DNA from: Bradyrhizobium canariense
GTDB lineage: Bacteria; Pseudomonadota; Alphaproteobacteria; Rhizobiales; Xanthobacteraceae
NCBI RefSeq assembly: GCF_900105125.1
Contig: NZ_LT629750.1
Coordinates: forward strand, 1,054,001-1,118,000
Direction of reading: 5' to 3'
Length of the DNA: 64,000 bases
How positions within the stretch are numbered: position 1 is the stretch's first letter; each line of letters starts with the position of its first letter. The notes beneath the pieces are model-generated. The model had not been told where the DNA came from and ran no database searches. It saw only the letters and a list, made by a program, of their open reading frames with translations. The position numbers and the translations under genes are program-made. Positions 17,510 through 23,327 of the stretch are shown one piece after another.

Positions 17510-17788
17510 CTAATATGAGTGATGATGCCGGCGGTGGCGCCGCAGCGGCGGCACGCCCTCATAGGGATAGGGGTTGGCGAAATACGGATTGACGACGCAT
17601 TGCGCCGCGCGACCTGAAGCTGTCGCAGCGCATTGCGGCAGTGACGTGTACCGGCACTCGTAATACGTGACCGGGCCATAGACATGCAGACAAACCGGAT
17701 AATCCGGACTGTAGGTCTGGGCTCGTGCCGGCGCGTTCACCGAGGCCACGCCGATCACTAACATCGCCAGAACAGGAAGGCGCATCAA
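17510..17788 (-). CDS. DUF3551 small secreted protein, copy 1
   Basis: 92 residues with a signal peptide ending NAPARAQ. The mature part shows the family layout YPVCLHVYGPVTYYECRYTSLPQCAATASGRAAQCVVNPYF, with four Cys that could pair. The tail is strongly basic and aromatic (RRHRRHHHSY), a possible metal or cell-surface binding end. Its ATG overlaps the stop of the next copy upstream by 4 bases, so the two are translated together. Function unknown. Confidence 0.75.
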   Translation of the reverse strand: MMRLPVLAMLVIGVASVNAPARAQTYSPDYPVCLHVYGPVTYYECRYTSLPQCAATASGRAAQCVVNPYFANPYPYEGVPPLRRHRRHHHSY

Positions 17789-18051
17789 TATCTCCGTCGC
17801 GACAGGTGGCTGCGATTGGGCTGCAGTTCGGCGTTGGCGCTGAAATAGGGATTAGCGGCGCAACTGGCGTCGCGGCCGGAGGCCGACGCCTGGCACTGCG
17901 CATAGCTTGAAAAGCTGCAATCGCCTAGGCCACTGCCACCGCCGAAATCGCAACCCTTGAGACAGAAAGGCGCTCCGCCGGCAGCGGCCGGCGCTATGTC
18001 GACGGTAAAAATGAAGCCGATCGCGATCAGGGCCGACAAAAACCAGCGCAT
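17785..18051 (-). CDS. DUF3551 small secreted protein, copy 2
   Basis: 88 residues with a signal peptide ending APAAAGG. The mature region FCLKGCDFGGGSGLGDCSFSSYAQCQASASGRDASCAANPYF has five Cys and the shared core YxQCQASASGRxxxCxANPYF. Tail RSHLSRRRY is basic, as in copy 1. Overlaps copy 1 by 4 bases. Confidence 0.75.
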   Translation of the reverse strand: MRWFLSALIAIGFIFTVDIAPAAAGGAPFCLKGCDFGGGSGLGDCSFSSYAQCQASASGRDASCAANPYFSANAELQPNRSHLSRRRY

Positions 18052-18184
18052 TTGCGTCCTCCGTTGATGATTTTGACCGGTACATTCAGGACAACAGCCG
18101 AATGGCCTGCTTATTCCCGGTCAATTCACGCCCGCGCTGGGTTTACAAATTCGTTGCGCCGGAGTTCCCGGCGCCGTCGCGCGA

Positions 18185-18466
18185 TCAGTAATAGCCGGGG
18201 GGCTGAACGCGATAACGGCCGTGATAGCCGCGCGGCTCGCCGACGGGGGCGCCCGGGTTATAGTAGGGGTTGGCGATACAATAGAGGTTACGTCCCGAGG
18301 CAGAGGCCTGACACTGTTCGTAGCTCGTATAGGTGCAATAGCTGAGACCCGGATATTCGTCGCCTTGAATACAAAACGGATAGCGGGTGCCGACGGCGGC
18401 AGCCGGTGCGGTGCCGAGTATCGCCAGCCCACTCGCGGCCAGCAAAGCCAGTACGACATTACGCAT
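18185..18466 (-). CDS. DUF3551 small secreted protein, copy 3
   Basis: 93 residues, signal peptide ending TAPAAAVG. The core YPFCIQGDEYPGLSYCTYTSYEQ continues with CQASASGRNLYCIANPYY and is closest to copy 2. The tail is Gly/Tyr/Arg-rich (GYHGRYRVQPPGYY). ATG 18466 sits directly before the signal peptide, preceded by GGGAGA on the minus strand; the longer in-frame extension is not signal-like. It lies 133 bases upstream of copy 2 in the same orientation. Confidence 0.75.
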   Translation of the reverse strand: MRNVVLALLAASGLAILGTAPAAAVGTRYPFCIQGDEYPGLSYCTYTSYEQCQASASGRNLYCIANPYYNPGAPVGEPRGYHGRYRVQPPGYY

Positions 18467-18654
18467 GAAAGTCTCCCTTCGGCCGTGGCCGGTTGTGCAT
18501 TGATTCCTTCGAAAGCAACCCAAACCGGGTGGGCGGGTTCCCGTCAACTCACGTTCATGAATACCGGAGATGACCAGGCGTCTCGAGGTGGTCAGTCTGA
18601 TTGTGGCGGACTTTCGGACTGGAAAAGGGATGAGCAGGAGGGCATACAGGGGAA

Positions 18655-18828
18655 ATGCGAATACGACCTGCGATCCTCCTGTCAGTGCTCCTCCTGGCGG
18701 CCGCCATTCTGTTGGTTTTCCGCGACGAGCTTCACGCTCTCGCTCCACACCGCCTGAACAGGCTGGCCGAACCAGTGACGCAATGCGGCTTCTGGGGTTC
18801 CATGTCAGCCGGGATGTCTTGCCGATAA
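18655..18828 (+). CDS. 57-residue single-helix membrane protein
   Basis: A small gene: ATG 18655 is preceded by CAGGGGAA, and TAA is at 18826-18828. The product begins MRIRPAILLSVLLLAAAILL and continues VFRDELHALAPHRLNRLAEP, ending CGFWGSMSAGMSCR. One transmembrane helix lies near the N-terminus with basic residues on its inner side; the rest would face the periplasm with two Cys. No family recognised. It is divergent from DUF3551 copy 3. Good start signal and clean composition support it, but coding is not proven. Confidence 0.45.
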   Translation: MRIRPAILLSVLLLAAAILLVFRDELHALAPHRLNRLAEPVTQCGFWGSMSAGMSCR

Positions 18829-18897
18829 CCGGGAAGCGCGGTTGGACGTGTCTGACTTTGGCGCGGTTGGAAAAAGGGTTGATGCGCTGGAAATTGA

Positions 18898-19137
18898 TTA
18901 CGGGGAGGTCGCGCGCTTGGCTCCTTGAGCAGGGTCAGTGAGATCAACCTTCCCGTTGGCGCGACTCAAATCCTCGGCGTCAATCCGCCGCTGAGCCTTC
19001 AGGAAATTAATTCTGATCCTGTCGAGGTCATGATCGACGCTGGCATCCCTTAACATGGTCCCAATGGACGTATGAGCGACGGCTGGCGGCGCGATGAGCG
19101 CGGCGGCAACAAGCGAGCAGATAACGGCTTTTCTCAT
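18898..19137 (-). CDS. Small secreted hypothetical protein
   Basis: 79 residues with a signal peptide (KAVICSLVAAALIAPPAVAHT). The mature part is short, charged and helical (LRDASVDHDLDRIRINFLKAQRRIDAEDLSRAN) and the C-terminus looks disordered. Not assigned to a family. It lies just left of the mobile element copies, whose first end begins about 100 bases upstream of its start. Confidence 0.5.
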   Translation of the reverse strand: MRKAVICSLVAAALIAPPAVAHTSIGTMLRDASVDHDLDRIRINFLKAQRRIDAEDLSRANGKVDLTDPAQGAKRATSP

Positions 19138-19301
19138 TGCCGCAGGGTGGCCTCCAATTGAGGCCTAAATTCACTTCTGTCGCCGATGCGGCGTTATGCC
19201 CCGTCAACGATCAGCCAACCCATTACCGTCCGTTGGGTAGTGGGTCAGTTGTGGCAGAGTTCCGGGTGGAAAAGGGGCGGCTCCGGGCGCATATTCAGCA
19301 A

Positions 19302-19553
19302 ATGGAACACATCAACAAATGCACATCGGTTTTGCGCCCGCTGATGACGGAGGGTGACACTAACGGCGTGCCGTTGGCAGAAACCGCCCTTAATGAAATG
19401 GTGGCAGTGACTCCTGCGCCAGAACAAAGGGCCGCGCTGGAGCACGTGCAATCTGTCGTACAGGCGCATCGTGATGAGGCCTCCGGCATCCAGCTCCGTC
19501 TTGCCGACGCCATAAACAATTACATTGAGAAGCTGATGAGGAGCCTGGAATAA
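19302..19553 (+). CDS. Small hypothetical protein inside element A
   Basis: 83 residues from ATG 19302; the frame is also open upstream to a GTG at 19251 just inside the element's left end. The product is helical and acidic (AETALNEMVAVTPAPEQRAALEHVQSVVQAHRDEASGIQLRLADAINNYIEKLM). No family recognised. Its confinement between the inverted repeats suggests it is cargo. Confidence 0.4.
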   Translation: MEHINKCTSVLRPLMTEGDTNGVPLAETALNEMVAVTPAPEQRAALEHVQSVVQAHRDEASGIQLRLADAINNYIEKLMRSLE

Positions 19554-19556
19554 CTC

Positions 19557-19655
19557 CTCAAACGCCCTAGCGACCTCAACCAGCTCGCCAAGTCGATTAT
19601 CGATATTGCGGCAGGGGAGAAGCCTGACCGACGTCGCTTTGGCGTTCACCAGTGA
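19557..19655 (+). pseudogene. Fragment of the small KGG-like protein
   Basis: The frame reads LKRPSDLNQLAKSIIDIAAGEKPDRR, which aligns with TPKRPRDPNQLGKLIVDIATRQATEP of the intact gene at 19865. It has lost its start and its Gly/Lys-rich second half and stops at 19653-19655. Marks element A as a decayed relative of element B. Confidence 0.6.
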
Positions 19656-19756
19656 TCTGGCAAGCGGGCTGGCATCCGCTGATTACGAAAACAACGCACC
19701 AGCGCACGAGAGCTAAAGCCGTAAAGATCCTCGCATTAACCAAGCCTTTTATTTCA

Positions 19757-19778
19757 GGGTCAGTTTTCAAACTGACCC
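19757..19778. repeat. Palindrome inside right end of element A
   Basis: GGGTCAGTTT and AAACTGACCC form a perfect 10 bp stem with a 2-base loop. The inner arm repeats the terminal inverted-repeat sequence just inside the element end. Confidence 0.7.
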
Positions 19779-19808
19779 ACTACCGACGCTTGGGTAGTGG
19801 GTCAGTTT
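19769..19808. repeat. Junction palindrome between element A and element B
   Basis: The right end of A (AAACTGACCCACTACC) and the left end of B (GGTAGTGGGTCAGTTT) face each other across 8 bases (GACGCTTG), making a 16 bp perfect inverted repeat. Element B therefore inserted exactly beside the end of element A. Confidence 0.85.
19785..19792. repeat. Target-site duplication, left of element B
   Basis: GACGCTTG, identical to the 8 bases right of element B at 22952-22959. Confidence 0.85.
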
Positions 19809-19864
19809 GAATATGGCAGAGCTTGAGACTGGAAAACCGCCGACCAACGGGGCATATTTGTCGA

Positions 19865-20107
19865 ATGACGACAAAGACTCCCAAGCGGCCCCGCGACCCC
19901 AATCAGTTGGGGAAATTGATCGTGGATATAGCCACTCGGCAGGCCACGGAGCCAACCCGTGCGTCGGATACCCCGGCAGTGGAGTTCGCCCGCAGCGGCG
20001 GCCTGAAGGGCGGAAAGGCACGAGCGGAAGCGCTGTCTCCAGAGCGTCGCAGCGCAATAGCCCGCTCGGCAGCCGAAAAACGTTGGAAATCACCCAAGGG
20101 CAAATAA
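19865..20107 (+). CDS. Small KGG-like basic protein (cargo)
   Basis: 80 residues: the N-terminal block TTKTPKRPRDPNQLGKLIVDIAT, a short linker, then GGLKGGKARAEALSPERRSAIARSAAEKRW, a Gly/Lys-rich motif like that of KGG or stress-induced small proteins. Strongly basic, so nucleic-acid binding is plausible (inference). Similar short proteins occur next to transposases in Bradyrhizobium as far as I recall. Read in a different frame from the long open frame that overlaps it. Confidence 0.6.
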   Translation: MTTKTPKRPRDPNQLGKLIVDIATRQATEPTRASDTPAVEFARSGGLKGGKARAEALSPERRSAIARSAAEKRWKSPKGK

Positions 20108-20181
20108 GCCCGCGTTATCGGGTAGGTTGTAAAGACCGCTTAGAGCTAGCATCATCGTCGCCTCCTAGGCGGGGGCGTCCC

Positions 20182-21099
20182 ATGACAGTTTGTATCGCGG
20201 CGGTGTGTAATCTTGGGCCAGACCAGCCGCCCATAGTAGTTTGCGCATCCGATCGGATGATCACAATCAACGATCTGGAATACGAACCAGAGCAAACCAA
20301 AATCATCTATATGGCGTCCCAGACGGTGGGGCTATTCGCAGGAGACATGCAGCTTCACGCGAGCGTGGTTCCTCGGGTTATGGCGCGGATCAAAACAGCC
20401 GTTGCCGAAAGAAACAATGTTTTTGTCGAGGAAATAGCTGAAATGTATGCCGAGGAATTCGGTATTTACCGCAGAAAACGCGCCGAAAAACAATTTCTAG
20501 CCCCACTCAATTTGAATCTCGATAATTTTTTGATCAAGCAAAATGAGATGTTTCAGGATCTTGCATTTGACCTCACCAATAAACTGCTGAACGCCACGAT
20601 AGGTTCAGATGCAATCATCACCGGCATCGACAACACGGGCGCTCACATATTCAGGATTCATGATCCAGGAATTGCAACCTGTTTGGATACGGCATTTTTT
20701 GGGGCTATTGGAATCGGCGAACCTCACGCATCATCTCAATTCATGCTGGCAAAATTTGAAAAGAGGTGGCCGGTCGAAAGAACTCTATTCTTGACCTATT
20801 CTGCGAAAACACTCGCAGAGGCCGCTGCGGGCGTTGGCAAGCAAACCGATATGGTGGTGATCCGCCCGGGCCATCCCATTTACGCCCTGACCCCTGACGA
20901 TTTGGCGACCTTAGATCGGCTTATTCAAAGCACGGCGGCAAAAGATGCGGTTGCTCGCCAAGAGGCGTATGGCGTGATTCGTGCGTATATCGACGAAAGT
21001 GCAAAAAAGGCGGCAGAATCAAAGGTGGAGATTCCAAAGGTGACGGAAGAACCGCCGCAAGGTGAACCAGACCAAGAAACCGCTCAAACTGACACTTGA
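20182..21099 (+). CDS. Proteasome-fold Ntn-hydrolase-like protein (cargo)
   Basis: 305 residues. The start TVCIAAVC resembles the exposed Thr1 of proteasome beta/HslV subunits. An ASDRMIT segment (Asp24) and Lys40 in EQTKIIYM sit where Asp17 and Lys33 would be, followed by VGLFAGDMQ for the conserved Gly strand. The C-terminal 35 residues are charged and low-complexity. Proteolytic activity is not demonstrated by sequence. ATG 20182 was chosen because the upstream in-frame part is the shadow of the KGG-like gene. It precedes the transposase by 38 bases on the same strand. Confidence 0.6.
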   Translation: MTVCIAAVCNLGPDQPPIVVCASDRMITINDLEYEPEQTKIIYMASQTVGLFAGDMQLHASVVPRVMARIKTAVAERNNVFVEEIAEMYAEEFGIYRRKRAEKQFLAPLNLNLDNFLIKQNEMFQDLAFDLTNKLLNATIGSDAIITGIDNTGAHIFRIHDPGIATCLDTAFFGAIGIGEPHASSQFMLAKFEKRWPVERTLFLTYSAKTLAEAAAGVGKQTDMVVIRPGHPIYALTPDDLATLDRLIQSTAAKDAVARQEAYGVIRAYIDESAKKAAESKVEIPKVTEEPPQGEPDQETAQTDT

Positions 21100-21137
21100 T
21101 GCTTGACAGTCAAGCATAGGGGTCATATTGTCCGGTT

Positions 21138-22151
21138 ATGAACAAGCTGGACCGAAAGACCCGTGCTCAAATCCTCCACCTTCTTTGCGAGGGGCAATCG
21201 ATCCGCGCCGTGACCCGGTTGACCGGATGCAGCAAGAACACGGTTGCAAAGCTGCTGGTTGAGGCCGGTCACGCCTGCGCCGCCTATCAGGACAAGACCC
21301 TTCGCAAGCTGCCCTGCAAGCGCGTCCAGATGGATGAAATCTGGTCGTTCGTTTACGCCAAGGCTGCCAACGTGAAGGGTGCCAAAGCCGCTCCGGAGAC
21401 CGCTGGCGACGTTTGGACGTGGACCGCGATCTGTGCCGATACCAAGCTGATCGTTAGCTGGCTGCTCGCTGACCGGACCCTGGACAGCGCCCTGACGTTC
21501 ACGGGCGATCTGCGGGACCGTCTTGCCAACCGCGTCCAGCTAACCAGTGATGGACATGGGCCGTACCTGACCGCCGTTGATGCGAACTTCGGGGATGACG
21601 TGGACTACGCCATGCTGATCAAGCTGTATGGCGCGGACCCGCAGGCGGAAGTCCGTTACAGCCCCGCCAAGTGCATCGGTGCCCGCAAGGAGCCGAAGAT
21701 CGGCTCGCCCGATAAGAAGCACATCAGCACGTCCTACGTGGAGCGTTCGAACCTCACCATGCGGATGCACATGCGCCGCTTCACCCGGTTGACGAATGCC
21801 TTCTCAAAGAAGGTCGAAAACCACGCCGCCGCGATTGCGCTTCATACGATGTATTATAATTTCGTCCGTATCCACCAAACGCTCAAGGTAACGCCCGCAA
21901 TGGCTGCCGGCGTGTCAGACAAGCTCTGGGAAGTGTCCGATATTGTGGAAATGCTTGAGCAGTGGGAACTGTCCAACTTCAAGCCGGAATATCAATTCGT
22001 GGTCCGCCAGTACCAGATCGGTAAGGGCCATTCCGTGAGCGTCATGTGGCGCGGCGGCGAGGTCGATACGATCTTCGGATTTGAGAAGGAGTCCGACGCG
22101 CTGCAATGGATTAAGGAGAAATCACAGGGTTGGCTGCTAGAACGACGTTAG
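21138..22151 (+). CDS. IS1-family DDE transposase
   Basis: 337 residues in one uninterrupted frame. The N-terminal helix-turn-helix is GQSIRAVTRLTGCSKNTVAKLLVEAG. The catalytic residues are Asp66 (MDEIWSFV), Asp138 (LTSDGHGPYL) and Glu202 (SYVERSNLTMRMHMRR). The DEIWSFV and YVERSN blocks match IS1-type transposases encoded without frameshift (ISMhu11-like group). About 90 residues follow the last catalytic block. It acts on the GGTAGTGGGTCAGTTTG ends. It appears intact. Confidence 0.85.
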   Translation: MNKLDRKTRAQILHLLCEGQSIRAVTRLTGCSKNTVAKLLVEAGHACAAYQDKTLRKLPCKRVQMDEIWSFVYAKAANVKGAKAAPETAGDVWTWTAICADTKLIVSWLLADRTLDSALTFTGDLRDRLANRVQLTSDGHGPYLTAVDANFGDDVDYAMLIKLYGADPQAEVRYSPAKCIGARKEPKIGSPDKKHISTSYVERSNLTMRMHMRRFTRLTNAFSKKVENHAAAIALHTMYYNFVRIHQTLKVTPAMAAGVSDKLWEVSDIVEMLEQWELSNFKPEYQFVVRQYQIGKGHSVSVMWRGGEVDTIFGFEKESDALQWIKEKSQGWLLERR

Positions 22152-22855
22152 GTGATTGCAACATCTATTTCTTCCAAAATGCTGCTACCAAACCCGAATG
22201 GCCCGGACTCCGGTATCATCAAAATAATACTCAATGAAATCGTTAGCCTCCGAACAGGAGGTCGTTCGGGATGGCCATAGACAATTGTGAACTTCGCGGT
22301 TCCTTCAAGTTGCTGGCCGACAAGTTGCTTGAAATCACTCCGCTTAAACGCCGGGCTATATGAGGTTCGGCCAGCTCCCCTCGCCATAAAGCCAAACAGT
22401 ACACCCTTCAGAAGGTGGGGTAGGGCGCGATTTCCGATTCTAACGTCTAAATCATCCAACGTGTATTTGATGGGTCCAGAGCTGTAATTCCTAACTAAAA
22501 TTCCAAAACGAAGCTCGCTGTCATCATGGTCAAAATCAGGTCCCGCAATCGGCTGGAATCCCTCAAAGGTTAAGCCATAGCGATAATCTTGTTCAGACTT
22601 TACAATGCGAGCCCTACGGCGATCTATCAAAACCGTGAAGCCGATATACGTCCAGAGAAGCACCAAAAAAACAAATGTTGCTGCTCTCACGTCGGGACGA
22701 TGAACAAAATCAATCGCCCAGCTAGAAAGCCCCACATAAATACTGGCGGCTACCGTCACGGCAACCACCCAATTTGCTGCGAGCAATGCGACGGTGGTAG
22801 CCGCCGCTGACCCCAGGACTCCGTATGTTCGGAGCCATTTGAGAAAACCTTCCAT
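22148..22855 (-). CDS. Membrane protein of unknown function (cargo)
   Basis: 235 residues. Two to three transmembrane helices lie in the first 90 residues (around GSAAATTVALLAANWVVAVTV and AATFVFLVLLWTYIGFTVLID). A soluble domain of about 140 residues follows, rich in beta-strand-like segments (LRFGILVRNYSSGPIKYTLDDLDVRI, TAKFTIVYGHPE). It converges with the transposase, overlapping it by 4 bases. AT-richer than the host genes. No family recognised. Confidence 0.6.
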   Translation of the reverse strand: MEGFLKWLRTYGVLGSAAATTVALLAANWVVAVTVAASIYVGLSSWAIDFVHRPDVRAATFVFLVLLWTYIGFTVLIDRRRARIVKSEQDYRYGLTFEGFQPIAGPDFDHDDSELRFGILVRNYSSGPIKYTLDDLDVRIGNRALPHLLKGVLFGFMARGAGRTSYSPAFKRSDFKQLVGQQLEGTAKFTIVYGHPERPPVRRLTISLSIILMIPESGPFGFGSSILEEIDVAIT

Positions 22856-22951
22856 TCAAATTGCATAACATGTTCCTTCTCGGAATCGCGGGGAGGTAGA
22901 GCGCCGTCAAGAATTAACCACAGGGGTTATTTTCCAAACTGACCCACTACC

Positions 22952-22959
22952 GACGCTTG
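22952..22959. repeat. Target-site duplication, right of element B
   Basis: GACGCTTG, identical to 19785-19792. Confidence 0.85.
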
Positions 22960-22966
22960 ACTCTGA

Positions 22967-22999
22967 GAACAAAAAAGGAACAATGTTCTTATTATGTTC
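22967..22999. promoter_or_regulatory. Two LexA (SOS) boxes in opposite orientation
   Basis: GAAC-N7-GAAC at 22967-22981 and GTTC-N7-GTTC at 22985-22999. Both match the alphaproteobacterial LexA operator (GTTC-N7-GTTC on one strand), the form also seen upstream of lexA at 56398. The second box overlaps a TATTAT that could be a -10. They lie 20-52 bases before the ATG of a 32-residue peptide, so that gene should be repressed by LexA and induced by DNA damage. Confidence 0.8.
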
Positions 23000-23018
23000 C
23001 ATCATCAGGGAGGCGGAT

Positions 23019-23117
23019 ATGTTGAGGATATTCGTGGAAGAGGCGGCAGCGCTGGCGTCGATTACGCTGTTTGTCGGGATGATCGCGGTCTGGGCGCAGC
23101 TGATTTCCCAGCTCTGA
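23019..23117 (+). CDS. 32-residue SOS-controlled membrane peptide
   Basis: ATG 23019 follows a strong GGGAGG site and two LexA boxes; TGA is at 23115-23117. The product starts MLRIFVEEAAALASITLFVG and ends MIAVWAQLISQL: one hydrophobic helix with acidic residues near the N-terminus. LexA control, length and a single membrane helix are shared with SidA of Caulobacter (division inhibitor) and TisB of E. coli (membrane-depolarising toxin), but I see no sequence identity that decides between them. It lies 210 bases before dnaE. Confidence 0.65.
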   Translation: MLRIFVEEAAALASITLFVGMIAVWAQLISQL

Positions 23118-23327
23118 GGAACGACGGGCGGACCCGGGCGGAGGGGCCGAAGAGCCATTGGGGATAAGCGGGACGGCGGGCTTTAATCGCGCGTTCCGCG
23201 TGGACAGCTTAAGCTCGGGGCTTCACCATTGGGCGGCGAGTCGGCCTTTGAGGCGGCTCGCACCTCCATAGAGGCCACCGCTGGAGCCGATACGCTCCCG
23301 CCCATAACGCAGAAGCCGCCCGCGACC
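23118..23327 (+). other. Leader region of dnaE
   Basis: 210 bases between the SOS peptide and dnaE. No further gene seen. GC-rich, without an obvious terminator, so transcription from the SOS promoter may continue into dnaE (inference). Confidence 0.35.

Larger units (their letters stand above)
19236..19784. mobile_element. Element A: 549 bp non-autonomous relative of the IS1-like element
   Basis: Bounded by a 15 bp perfect inverted repeat, GGTAGTGGGTCAGTT at 19236-19250 and its complement at 19770-19784. The bases inside the left end (GTGGCAGAG...) align with those of element B (ATGGCAGAG...), and the right ends align too. It carries no transposase. It holds a small frame of its own and a broken copy of the Lys/Arg-rich small protein found intact in element B. 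The left flank GTCCGTTG differs from the right flank GACGCTTG at three of eight bases, so a target duplication is uncertain. Confidence 0.7.
19793..22951. mobile_element. Element B: 3159 bp IS1-like element with cargo genes
   Basis: Ends are a 17 bp perfect inverted repeat, GGTAGTGGGTCAGTTTG at 19793-19809 and its complement at 22935-22951, flanked by 8 bp direct repeats GACGCTTG. IS1-family elements begin with GGT and make 8-9 bp duplications, which fits. It encodes a DDE transposase (21138-22151) and three further genes: a KGG-like small protein, a proteasome-fold Ntn-hydrolase-like protein, and a membrane protein on the opposite strand. Perfect ends and duplication indicate a recent insertion. 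Base composition of the cargo is more AT-rich than the flanking chromosome. Confidence 0.85.

Noticed and set aside
19807..20181. Upstream in-frame extension of the Ntn-hydrolase-like gene
   Set aside because: It overlaps the KGG-like gene in another frame and reads as low-complexity sequence; the Thr-led start at 20182 fits the fold.
22978..22988. GAAC-N3-GTTC palindrome as an operator of its own
   Set aside because: Its halves belong to the two N7-spaced LexA boxes; N3 spacing is not a known LexA form.
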